Origin: Leptolyngbyaceae cyanobacterium M33_DOE_097
GTDB taxonomy: Bacteria; Cyanobacteriota; Cyanobacteriia; Leptolyngbyales; Leptolyngbyaceae
Length of the DNA: 40,995 nucleotides
Direction of reading: 5' to 3'
Assembly (NCBI GenBank): GCA_015296075.1
Contig: DVDV01000273.1
Location: forward strand, 1 to 40,995
A program made the translations under genes and the position numbers. The notes beneath the pieces were generated by a model. It saw only the letters and a program-made list of their open reading frames with translations, did no database searches and was not told the DNA's origin. This document shows positions 33,955 through 40,995 of the stretch, piece by piece (position 1 is the stretch's first letter; each line of letters starts with the position of its first letter).

Positions 33955-34023
33955 CAGAATGGGCTATGGGACTTTTCCCATCTGCGGCTCCGCTGTCCCC
34001 AAATCTCCGCTTAGCCCATTCTG
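33955..34023. repeat. 69-bp palindromic element with 12-bp perfect terminal inverted repeats
   Basis: CAGAATGGGCTA (33955-33966) and TAGCCCATTCTG (34012-34023) are perfect reverse complements. Inside are the stem ATGGGA-cttt-TCCCAT and, at 33983-34017, an inverted copy of the repeat at 23644-23678. The element lies just 3' of aspS and upstream of the TPR-GT gene. Confidence 0.65.
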
Positions 34024-34044
34024 ATTGTGCTGTGGCACCTACAA

Positions 34045-35847
34045 CTAACCTTCCCCTTTCTTCAGCGGCGGCTTGTAAGTCGAAGCAACCTGCAACTCCT
34101 TCAACTGCTTCGCATCGACCCCCGAAGGTGCCCCCGTCAATAAACAACGAGCCTGCTGCGTCTTCGGAAACGCGATCGCATCTCGAATCGACTCCTCGCC
34201 AGTCAACAACATGACCCAGCGATCGATTCCGTAGGCAATCCCACCGTGAGGCGGTGCGCCATACTCAAAGGCTTCAAGGAAAAAGCCAAACTTGCCACGT
34301 GCATCCTCTTCTGACAAGCCAATCAAGTCAAAGATCTGCGCCTGCATCTCAGGTTGGTGGATCCGCACACTACCCCCCGCCGCTTCATAACCGTTGAACA
34401 CGAGGTCATAGGCCAGCGATCGCGCTGTTTTCAAGTCATCCATATCATCGGGGTGGGGAGCCGAAAAGGGGTTGTGGGCTGAATCCAGACGCTTTTCATC
34501 CTCCTTCCACTCAAACATCGGGAAGTCAACCACCCACAAGAGATTAATCTTGTCGGGATCAACTAGCCCTTGCTCGCGCGCCACTACCTGCCGCAAGCGA
34601 TCGAGGGTTTTATTGACAGTCGGGCTGTCTCCCGCGCCAAACAGCAGCAAGCACCCGGCTTCAGCACCTGTTCGCTTGAGAATCTCTTGCTTTTGCGCTT
34701 CAGAGAGATTGTCTTTGATAGCACCAATCGTATCGATCTCGCCATTTTCTCGCACCCGAATATAGGCAAGCCCCTTAGCTCCTGCATCAGTAGCTTCCTT
34801 GAACAAATCCCCACCTGGCTTGATCCGTACGTTGGAGATCAGGTCATTACCGTTGGGAATTGGCAAAATCTTGACGATGCCACCTTTTGCAACCGCATCC
34901 GAAAACACCTTGAAGCCCATGTCCTTCACAACATCAGACACGTTCACCAGCTCCAACCCGTAGCGCGTGTCCGGCTTATCGGATCCATAGCGATCCATCG
35001 CTTCTTCGTAGGTCAAGCGTGGAAAGGGACGCGGAATGTCAATCCCCTTCAGCGTCTTAAACAAGTAGCACACCAGCCCCTCATTCAGATCCAAAATTTC
35101 ATCGCGTGACATGAAACTCATCTCCATGTCGAGCTGGGTAAACTCTGGCTGGCGATCAGCGCGCAAGTCTTCATCGCGGAAGCAGCGAGCCACCTGGTAA
35201 TAGCGATCGCAGCCCGCAATCATCAACAACTGCTTAAACAACTGAGGTGACTGGGGTAAGGCAAACCATTCGCTGGGGTTAACGCGTGACGGCACCAGGT
35301 AGTCTCGTGCGCCTTCGGGTGTGGATTTGGTTAAAATCGGCGTTTCGACCTCCATGAAGCCTTCCATATCTTCAAGGTAGCGACGCATCGCTTTGATCAA
35401 CTCATGCCGCATTTGCAAATTCTTTGCCATCCGTTCGCGCCGAATGTCGAGGTAACGATACTTTAACCGCAACTCTTCACGCACCGCCTCAGTCTCAGCA
35501 CTCGAAACCTGAAAGGGCAACTGTCGGCGCACCGCATTCAAAATCTCAATCTGATCCGCGTAAATCTCAACTTCGCCCGTTGGCAGCTTAGGGTTCAATG
35601 ACTCTGGTGGGCGTTGAGTCACCCGACCTGTGATTTTGACAACGTACTCATTGCGAAGGCTATCAGCCCCACTATAAGAATCAGGCGTACGTTCGGGATC
35701 GCTGACAATTTGGACAATCCCGCTGCGATCGCGCAAATCAACAAAAATGACACCGCCATGATCGCGACGGCGATCGACCCATCCACACAGGGTGACCGTT
35801 TGCCCAATATGTTCCGCTCGGAGCTGACCGCAGTAGTAACTTCGCAT
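34045..35847 (-). CDS. aspS: Aspartyl-tRNA synthetase (600 aa)
   Basis: Charges tRNA(Asp), and in organisms lacking AsnRS also tRNA(Asn). The true start is the ATG at 35847 ([20 protein letters not shown]); the frame extends 43 codons further upstream but that part is unlike the family. In order: an N-terminal OB anticodon-binding domain ([24 protein letters not shown]), class II motif 1 region (FMEVETPIL), [22 protein letters not shown], motif 2 ([20 protein letters not shown]), the bacterial GAD insertion, and motif 3 ([13 protein letters not shown]) with its Arg. The length of about 600 is normal for bacterial AspRS. No T-box or other leader control is apparent. A palindromic repeat element lies right after the stop. 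Confidence 0.97.
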   Translation of the reverse strand: MRSYYCGQLRAEHIGQTVTLCGWVDRRRDHGGVIFVDLRDRSGIVQIVSDPERTPDSYSGADSLRNEYVVKITGRVTQRPPESLNPKLPTGEVEIYADQIEILNAVRRQLPFQVSSAETEAVREELRLKYRYLDIRRERMAKNLQMRHELIKAMRRYLEDMEGFMEVETPILTKSTPEGARDYLVPSRVNPSEWFALPQSPQLFKQLLMIAGCDRYYQVARCFRDEDLRADRQPEFTQLDMEMSFMSRDEILDLNEGLVCYLFKTLKGIDIPRPFPRLTYEEAMDRYGSDKPDTRYGLELVNVSDVVKDMGFKVFSDAVAKGGIVKILPIPNGNDLISNVRIKPGGDLFKEATDAGAKGLAYIRVRENGEIDTIGAIKDNLSEAQKQEILKRTGAEAGCLLLFGAGDSPTVNKTLDRLRQVVAREQGLVDPDKINLLWVVDFPMFEWKEDEKRLDSAHNPFSAPHPDDMDDLKTARSLAYDLVFNGYEAAGGSVRIHQPEMQAQIFDLIGLSEEDARGKFGFFLEAFEYGAPPHGGIAYGIDRWVMLLTGEESIRDAIAFPKTQQARCLLTGAPSGVDAKQLKELQVASTYKPPLKKGEG

Positions 35848-36327
35848 GATTTCCCAGAAAAATTGCCAGATATAGAAGTATGGGTTAAGTGTAACGACTC
35901 CAAACCGTCTGGAGAGACTTAAGAGCCGCCTTTTCTGCCAGAATACAAACCTTCTCATTATCGCGTATCCGGTCACGGCTGACGCATTCCCCGCTTGAGA
36001 AGAAGAAACTTACTCAAGAAATCGGGTTGAGACGGCTTAGCAAAACCATTGATCGCCTGTAAAAGTGACAGTTTTTAAGGCTTAGCATTCTTAAATCGCT
36101 GATAACTCGATTGTTTTGATCGCGATCGCGAACATTGACTGCTCGATCTCCTGACAAACCCTTTGAAGCTTAGCGACTAAAACACCAGCACAGGCGAGTT
36201 TGTGATAGATTGAAGAACTATCGGTTAAGTTACTTAAAGAAAAGTAAGTTCCTGATTCTCTCCCTGTAGATCTTTAAAAGGAGGCGGCTATCTCTGAGGC
36301 TTTCAGAGAACTGAAGCCGATTTCAAA
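35848..36327. other. Divergent intergenic region between aspS and ktrA
   Basis: These 480 bp hold promoters of both genes; none is clear enough to call. The 43-codon upstream extension of the aspS frame (35848-35976) looks non-coding. Toward ktrA lies a strong AAAGGAGG (36277-36284) followed by a perfect 7-bp hairpin (36291-36309). Confidence 0.4.
36277..36309 (+). promoter_or_regulatory. Displaced Shine-Dalgarno and hairpin in the ktrA leader
   Basis: AAAGGAGG (36277-36284) would be an excellent ribosome binding site but lies 43 nt before the GTG start of ktrA. Between them is the stem TCTCTGA (36291-36297) / TCAGAGA (36303-36309) with a 5-nt loop. The stem includes an in-frame TGA (36295-36297), so the ktrA frame cannot begin closer to this site. 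It may serve a short leader frame, or be coincidental. Confidence 0.3.
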
Positions 36328-37032
36328 GTGGTTAATCTCTCTTCACTTAGTTTTTTTCAAACGTTACGAGCTGAGCGTCGAAGTAAGCAGTTTGCTGTTA
36401 TTGGTCTAGGGCGTTTCGGACGAGCCGTTGCAGCAACACTTCATAAGCAAGGCTACGACGTTTTGTGCATTGACTCCGACGAAGAAAAAGTGGCCCAGGC
36501 ACTCTCCGATCGCATTGCAACTCACGCCCGCCAACTCGACTCAACTTCGCCCATGGCCCTCAAGGAAGGGGGGATTTTTGAGCAAGACACCGTGATTGTG
36601 GCGATCGGCAATTATGTGCAAGAAAGCGTTATTACCACGCTTAATTTAAAAGAGGGTGGGGTTCCCCATATTGTCGCCAAGGCGTCTTCAGAAATTCACA
36701 TGAAGTTGCTCAAAAAAATTGGGGCTGACCATGTTGTCTTTCCTGAGCATGAGATGGGCTGCGCTCTGGCGCGATCGCTCACCCGTCCTGGCATTTTAGA
36801 ACGCTTCGAGCTAGATCCTGAAAACAGCATCGTTGAAGTGATTGTGCCAGAGTCTTTTGTGGGTAAGAGCATTGCTGAGTTGAGGCTGCGCAGTAGCTAC
36901 GGGTTAAACGTGCTGGCTGTCAGCGAAGACAATCGGTTTGAAATCAACCCCCCGCCCAGCAAGCTGTTAGAGCGTGGCTCTGCAATTGTGGTGATTGGCA
37001 CCAACCACAGCATCGAGAAATTGCCCGTATAA
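36328..37032 (+). CDS. ktrA: TrkA/KtrA-type potassium transport regulator (234 aa)
   Basis: Cytoplasmic RCK protein that gates a K+ channel or transporter (KtrB/TrkH type) in response to bound nucleotide. The N-terminal Rossmann fold has GLGRFGRAVA (26-35) and an acidic Asp49 at the end of strand 2 (DVLCIDSDE), consistent with adenine-nucleotide binding. The C-terminal RCK_C/TrkA-C domain starts near RFELDPENSIVEVIVPESFVGKSI. The length agrees with cyanobacterial KtrA. The start is GTG at 36328 with no good nearby Shine-Dalgarno. No ktrB or ktrE lies in the window, so the partner must be elsewhere. Confidence 0.88.
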   Translation: MVNLSSLSFFQTLRAERRSKQFAVIGLGRFGRAVAATLHKQGYDVLCIDSDEEKVAQALSDRIATHARQLDSTSPMALKEGGIFEQDTVIVAIGNYVQESVITTLNLKEGGVPHIVAKASSEIHMKLLKKIGADHVVFPEHEMGCALARSLTRPGILERFELDPENSIVEVIVPESFVGKSIAELRLRSSYGLNVLAVSEDNRFEINPPPSKLLERGSAIVVIGTNHSIEKLPV

Positions 37033-37164
37033 CAACCAGATCAGGGCTGGCGATGTAGCCGCGATCGCAGGGCAGGCTTAGCACTTAACACACTCTAATG
37101 ACTGCCCCATTTTTGCTCAAATGCCAAACCCCTTTCAAATTGCACCTGCGTGCAGTCTACAGAC

Positions 37165-38250
37165 CTAAGCAGGATGAAAGTAGAAAGCCGTGCCCAACAC
37201 GATATAGGTCGCCAACAGCAAAACCCCCTCTAGCCAGTTTGAGCGACCATCAAGGCTGATCAAGTTCGCGATCAACACCGCGATCGCTACGGCCACCACC
37301 TCAAACAAGTTGAAGTTGAGATCCATCGGTTGCCCAATCAGTTGACCCACCAACACCAATACCGGGGCAATTAGCAACGCAACCAGCAGGCTAGACCCCA
37401 TTGCTACAGAAACAGACAGATCCATATTGTCTTTCATCGCCACGCTAACCGCCGTGACGTACTCTGCCGCACCACCCACAAGCGGCAACAAAATCACCCC
37501 CGTAAAGAGCGGGGTTAAGCCCAGACCCGCCGTTGCTTCTTCAACCGCTCCGACAAAAATTTCTGAGACAAACGCCACCCCGATTGTTGCCACCAACAGC
37601 ACCCCAACCCACAAAACTAAATTGGGCTTGTGAGCTTCGCCTTCTTCGTGCCCTTCTTCGCTAAGTTCCGCTACGCCAACATCGTAGAGATAGCTATGGG
37701 TTTTAAGCGAAAACAATAGCGTTAGCGCGTAGACAACAATCAAAACGATCGCCACCACATCTGACAAATGGCTGATTGCCGAAACTTCAATGCTGTTAGA
37801 AGTTGAGATCACAACCGCCGGAAGCAAAATAGCTGTCACAGCCAGCGTCATATTCGAGCCATTGACCCGCGCCACAATCGGTTTAAAGCTTTGCTCTTTG
37901 TAGCGCAACCCACCCAAGAGCATCGCTAAGCCCATGACCAGCAGCAAGTTACTGATAATCGTGCCAGTGATGCTAGCTTTCACAATATCAACTAGCCCTT
38001 CTCTCAGGGCAACGATCGCGATGATCAGCTCCGTCGCATTACCAAACAGAGCATTCAACAATCCACCAATCGAAGGCCCCACAGAAACCGCCACTTCTTC
38101 AGTCGCGGTGCTGAGCCAAATTGCGAGCGGCACAATCGCAATGCCAGAAAGAATAAAAATTGTCAGGGGTGCCCATTCCAGCTTTTCGGCGGCGATCGCC
38201 AGCGGAATGAAGATTAACAATGCAAAAGAGAGAATCTTTTTAATACCCAT
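37165..38250 (-). CDS. cax: Calcium/proton exchanger, CAX family (361 aa)
   Basis: An inner-membrane antiporter of about eleven helices built from two inverted repeats. Repeat 1 has the cation-site motif GNATELI (70-76); repeat 2 has GGAAEYVTA with Glu263, where the canonical form is GNAAE, so Asn is replaced by Gly. An acidic, His-containing loop between the halves (EEGHEEGEAHKP) is in the position of the CAX acidic linker. Expected role: Ca2+ export in exchange for protons, aiding salt or alkaline tolerance. The length is family-typical. It is convergent with ktrA. Confidence 0.92.
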   Translation of the reverse strand: MGIKKILSFALLIFIPLAIAAEKLEWAPLTIFILSGIAIVPLAIWLSTATEEVAVSVGPSIGGLLNALFGNATELIIAIVALREGLVDIVKASITGTIISNLLLVMGLAMLLGGLRYKEQSFKPIVARVNGSNMTLAVTAILLPAVVISTSNSIEVSAISHLSDVVAIVLIVVYALTLLFSLKTHSYLYDVGVAELSEEGHEEGEAHKPNLVLWVGVLLVATIGVAFVSEIFVGAVEEATAGLGLTPLFTGVILLPLVGGAAEYVTAVSVAMKDNMDLSVSVAMGSSLLVALLIAPVLVLVGQLIGQPMDLNFNLFEVVAVAIAVLIANLISLDGRSNWLEGVLLLATYIVLGTAFYFHPA

Positions 38251-38609
38251 AGCAAAAGGCTTGTCTAGCGTAATCTCTAGACAATCATACGGACTTTAAT
38301 GAGTTTCGCCACCAGGAGTCCTGAAAATCCTCAGATTTACCTAAAAATTCGTTAAATCCATAAAGTTCTTACGTTTCCTAACTGGACTTTAGACTAAATG
38401 CCATTTCCCACTATACGTAAGGGCGAACAGCCGTTCACCCGGCCCAGCCCAAAAGATTCGATTCGATTGCATCTACACCCTAAGCTGCGCGAATTTAATG
38501 AATCCGAAACTTGTACGGGCGTGTTTGGCAGACCTTATCTGCACCTTAGAATGGAGAATGGATTTAACAGCAAAACCCGCCTCTAGCAAACATCGAACTG
38601 ATTTAATTT
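38251..38609. other. Intergenic region between cax and recF, with dispersed repeat
   Basis: These 359 bp include the second copy of the 50-bp dispersed repeat (38383-38432) and the cax upstream region. The short plus-strand frame at 38398-38586 starts inside the repeat and has no coding support. Confidence 0.45.
38383..38440 (+). repeat. Dispersed repeat, copy 2, with hairpin
   Basis: Positions 38383-38432 match 10606-10655 at 46 of 50 positions. In this copy the repeat ends in a hairpin, GGGCGAAC-agcc-GTTCACCC (38421-38440, one mismatched pair). That resembles palindromic elements of the GGGCGAACGGCCGTTCGCCC type common in cyanobacterial intergenic DNA. Confidence 0.7.
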
Positions 38610-39818
38610 CTATTCCTCAGCTTCAACTAATTGACCCGCCTTCACCGTAAAAATTTGAGAAGATTTCAACCATTCCGCATCAAAAGCCCCCAGATGCGTT
38701 GTTGTAATCACCGTTTGAAACCGATCTTGAATCGCATCCAACAATTGATTCTGGCGATTGAGGTCTAACTCAGCCAGTACGTCATCCAGCAAAAGCAACG
38801 GTGGCTCTTGAATCACCGCCTCAATCAACTGCAACTCAGCCAGCTTCAGAGACAGCACTAGCGTACGCTGTTGCCCCTGCGAGCCATATTGCCGTGCGGC
38901 TGCCTGATTAATCACAAATTCGATCTCATCCCGGTGGGGGCCAACCAGGGTTGTACCTTGAAACTGTTCTGCGATCGCCCGTTCTTGCAAGCGCTCCAAA
39001 AATTTTTGCTGAATCACCTGCGGGTCATCCGGCTCAGCAGCGACACTGGGCAAATAGGTAAGCGTCAACGACTCTTGGCTACCGCTAATTGCCTCGTGCC
39101 AGTGCTGGGCAAGGGGAGCAACCCGTTGAATCGCCCGCGATCGCCGCCGAATTACTCGTGTTCCCGCGATCGCCAATTGAGCATCCCAGAGCGCCAACTG
39201 TTCAGTAAAGTTAACACCCAAATTTTCTTCTGAAGCAGCCACCTGCGCCTGGGTGCCAGCATCTTGACGTTGATAGGAGCGATTTGTCGCTTGCTCCCGT
39301 GCTAGCGATCGCTGCCGATCTTTTAACAATGCATTGCGCTGCTTTAAAACATGGTTGTACTGCTGCAACAAGTTGGCATAAACCGGCTCAAGCTGAATCA
39401 ACAGACCATCTAACCAATGGCGGCGCAACTCAGGACTCCCCCGCACCAGCTCCAGATCCAAACTAGAAAATTGCACCGCATTCAGCGTGCCTAAAAAATC
39501 GGTTTGACGCCGTAGATTTTCGCCGTTGACCGTCAACAGCCGCCGACTCCCCTGCCGCAAGGCGATCGCCAGCGAAGCCACCCCCAAGTCGCGCTCGACT
39601 TGAGCCGTAATCATGGCTGCAGTTGCCCCGTCTAAAATCAAATCGCGATCGCGGTGTGTGCGGTGCGATCGCAGGGTCGCTAATAACTCAATCGCCTCCA
39701 ACAGATTCGATTTACCTTGTGCATTTTCTCCCAGTAAGATCGTCTTCGCAGCCGAAAACGCCACCCGTTGCTCACGGTAGTTACGAAACTGGCGCAGGTG
39801 CAGCGATCGAAGGTACAT
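38610..39818 (-). CDS. recF: DNA replication and repair protein RecF (402 aa)
   Basis: An SMC-like ATPase that helps load RecA at single-strand gaps with RecO and RecR. Walker A is GENAQGKSN (30-38), preceded by the classic start [14 protein letters not shown]. The middle has [25 protein letters not shown]. The C-terminal part has [10 protein letters not shown], the signature region [18 protein letters not shown], Walker [13 protein letters not shown] and the [11 protein letters not shown] region. The length is somewhat above the bacterial average of about 360, because of a Gln/Arg-rich insertion near residues 165-195 ([19 protein letters not shown]). It is not beside dnaA or dnaN, as is usual in cyanobacteria. 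Confidence 0.96.
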   Translation of the reverse strand: MYLRSLHLRQFRNYREQRVAFSAAKTILLGENAQGKSNLLEAIELLATLRSHRTHRDRDLILDGATAAMITAQVERDLGVASLAIALRQGSRRLLTVNGENLRRQTDFLGTLNAVQFSSLDLELVRGSPELRRHWLDGLLIQLEPVYANLLQQYNHVLKQRNALLKDRQRSLAREQATNRSYQRQDAGTQAQVAASEENLGVNFTEQLALWDAQLAIAGTRVIRRRSRAIQRVAPLAQHWHEAISGSQESLTLTYLPSVAAEPDDPQVIQQKFLERLQERAIAEQFQGTTLVGPHRDEIEFVINQAAARQYGSQGQQRTLVLSLKLAELQLIEAVIQEPPLLLLDDVLAELDLNRQNQLLDAIQDRFQTVITTTHLGAFDAEWLKSSQIFTVKAGQLVEAEE

Positions 39819-40154
39819 TCAGACTCAGGGGCGATCGACCCCAGTTAAACATTTGCTTTAGGAGTGTACTCAAAAAACCGCCCCTCTGCTCGCTTTCACC
39901 CCAAGTCGCTAACGTAAATCCTTGCCCTTTAAGCATCTTAAAGGTGTTGGCTTAACCAAAATCGATGGTTTGATCCAGAAAGCCGAAACAATAAGGCGAC
40001 CCCAAACGATACAGTCATAACTGCCTGTTATAAAAACGCTTGGAGTCAGCAATAGCGGTGGTTTTGGCAACAGACTGGCCCACGGAACGGTTTGGCAACG
40101 ATTTGGGAACGCCTGCGTGATTAAGCTGGAATCATCCAAGTAAGGAGAAGCCCC
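39819..40154. other. Divergent intergenic region between recF and methyltransferase
   Basis: These 336 bp contain a perfect hairpin CCTTTAAG-cat-CTTAAAGG (39926-39944). AAGGAG at 40142-40147 is the ribosome binding site of the next gene. No other gene is supported; the minus-strand frame at 39909-40190 lacks coding character and overlaps the methyltransferase start. Confidence 0.45.
39926..39944. other. Perfect 8-bp hairpin in the recF upstream region
   Basis: CCTTTAAG and CTTAAAGG are separated by 3 nt, about 110 nt upstream of recF. It could be an operator or structural element; there is no U-tract to make it a clear terminator. Confidence 0.3.
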
Positions 40155-40862
40155 ATGAATACCCAAATTGCCCCAACTCACTTCGATCATGCTAAGGCCG
40201 ATGCCTTCGCTGAAGGGCTGTTAAACATTCTGAATCACAGTGCGATCTCGTTAATGATCTCGATTGGGCATCAAACTGGATTGTTCGACACGCTTGCCAC
40301 CTTACCCCCTGCCACCAGCCAGCAGATTGCTGATGCCGCAGGCTTAAACGAACGCTACGTACGCGAGTGGCTAGGAGCAATGGTGACAGGCCGTTTTGTA
40401 GAATACAACCCAGCTGGGCGCACCTATTTGCTTCCGCCAGAGCATCAAGCCTTTTTGACCCGTAAGGCAGCACCCAATAATTTCGCCATCTCATTTCAGT
40501 TTTTTCCCATCCTGGCAACGGTTGAAGACTTAATTCTTGATTGCTTCTACCACGGCGGTGGGGTTCCCTACTCTGCTTATCAGCGCTTTCATCAGGTAAT
40601 GGCAGAAGAAAGTGCGCAAACCGTTGTTTCAGCCTTAGATGAAGCAGTGCTACCTTTGGTTCCTGGTTTAGTCAAAGCCCTCCAGCAAGGAATAGATGTC
40701 TTAGACATCGGCTGTGGCAGTGGTTATGCCTTGAATAGAATGGCAACTTTATTTCCTCAAAGTCGATTTAAAGGCTATGACTTGTCTGAGGAGGCGATCG
40801 CGACAGCCCGCACAAAAGCACAAGCCCTGGGACTGACAAACGTGCGATTTTACGTTAACTGA
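40155..40862 (+). pseudogene. SAM-dependent methyltransferase, C-terminally truncated (235 aa)
   Basis: Residues 1-110 form a winged-helix/dimerisation-like domain (TSQQIADAAGLNERYVREWLGAMVTGRFVEY), as in Rv2258c-like and O-methyltransferase-type proteins. The methyltransferase fold begins near 178, with SAM motif I DVLDIGCGSGYA (181-192) and GYDLSEEAIATAR. The protein ends at VRFYVN just after motif II, where relatives run on for roughly 110-120 more residues containing the rest of the fold. A downstream 'DLAA' resembling the next family motif follows the TGA, but the similarity then stops. So the 3' end appears lost by recombination, not by a simple point stop. The ribosome binding site (AAGGAG) and start look intact. 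It is probably non-functional as a methyltransferase. Confidence 0.7.
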
Positions 40863-40877
40863 GATCTTGCAGCATTC

Positions 40878-40995
40878 TCAATAAGCCGATTCTAAGCGAG
40901 GTTTGAGGTCAATATCGAACCCAAAATGAGCCGCAATATCAGCGTGAGATTGGATGCGTTTGAGTAACTGAAACCAGATAATCGAAGGGAACAAA
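40878..40995 (-). CDS. C-terminal end of an unidentified gene running off the right edge
   Basis: On the minus strand an open frame enters from the right edge and ends at a TGA at 40878-40880. It gives 39 protein-like residues (IIWFQLLKRIQSHADIAAHF, then GFDIDLKPRLESAY). I do not recognise the family. It lies 15 bp from the truncated methyltransferase stop and converges with it, consistent with a rearrangement joint between the two. Confidence 0.35.
   Translation of the reverse strand, partial: LFPSIIWFQLLKRIQSHADIAAHFGFDIDLKPRLESAY

Noticed and set aside
33879-34214. Plus-strand 111-codon frame overlapping the aspS 3' end
   Set aside because: It reads antisense through aspS codons and the 69-bp repeat element; its composition is Ser/Pro-rich and shadow-like.
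35848-35976. N-terminal extension of AspRS by 43 residues
   Set aside because: The extension is unlike AspRS, and the family start MRSYYCG at 35847 is exact.
38398-38586. Plus-strand 62-codon frame between cax and recF
   Set aside because: It begins inside the dispersed repeat and shows no coding character.
39909-40190. Minus-strand 93-codon frame upstream of recF
   Set aside because: It covers the hairpin and the methyltransferase start on the other strand; no domain is recognised.
1-40995. GCGATCGC octamers as operators of a regulon
   Set aside because: They occur across coding and non-coding DNA on both strands at high density, which is the known HIP1 background of cyanobacterial genomes.
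1-40995. tRNA, rRNA or defence-island genes
   Set aside because: No cloverleaf-like T-arm sequences, rRNA segments, toxin-antitoxin pairs, restriction genes or Cas genes were recognised. The SbcC-like and AAA+ ATPases alone are not evidence of a defence system.

Overview
The window is almost certainly chromosomal DNA of a cyanobacterium. The HIP1 octamer GCGATCGC recurs throughout on both strands. The protein set is cyanobacterial in style: a multi-PAS hybrid kinase, a NrtA/CmpA-type ABC importer, a tandem-AAA CDC48-like ATPase, a KtrA-like regulator, a CAX exchanger, RecF and AspS. Gene spacing is loose, and the gaps carry palindromic dispersed repeats and tandem heptamers of the kind common in filamentous, Leptolyngbya-like cyanobacteria. 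The genus is an inference. I saw no rRNA, tRNA, CRISPR array, prophage or intact transposon.

Layout. 1-403: 3' part of a stress-protein-like gene with an abnormal front end. 834-7100 (+): a 2088-residue kinase with about twelve PAS domains, a histidine kinase core and a receiver. 7577-9638 (-): APC amino-acid permease followed 19 nt later by an exported methyltransferase-like protein. 9639-10938: a 1.3 kb stretch with repeats and no convincing gene. 10939-14339 (-): ABC importer in the order permease, Tat-exported binding protein, ATPase. 14898-15512 (+): 2OG-Fe(II) oxygenase. 15625-16494 (-): a lone LivH/NatD-type permease. 16809-18878 (-): two-subunit sodium:solute symporter. 19192-21294 (-): membrane-anchored FAD oxidoreductase. 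21481-23346 (-): tandem AAA+ ATPase. 24177-26936 (+): SbcC/Rad50-like ATPase lacking a CxxC hook. 27102-33764 (-): a protein of about 2220 residues with three TPR plus GT9-like modules and a GT4-like tail. 34045-35847 (-): aspS. 36328-37032 (+): ktrA. 37165-38250 (-): cax. 38610-39818 (-): recF. 40155-40862 (+): a methyltransferase cut short, facing the 3' end of an unidentified gene that runs off the right edge.

Functional themes. Solute and ion transport is prominent (APC permease, NrtA-like importer, LivH-like permease, SSS symporter, CAX, KtrA). There are also two DNA-repair ATPases (RecF, SbcC-like), signalling (the PAS kinase) and glycan modification (the TPR-GT protein). Only the permease/methyltransferase pair, the ABC importer and the two symporter subunits look like co-transcribed units; the rest are monocistronic by spacing.

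The most unusual item is the three-module TPR-glycosyltransferase protein, whose C-terminal GT4-like domain appears to lack the usual EX7E acidic pair. Next come two families of short dispersed repeats each seen twice in this window (10606/38383 and 23644/33983), a 69-bp element with perfect 12-bp terminal inverted repeats beside aspS, and truncated genes near both window edges. No complete, clearly novel multi-gene system was recognised.
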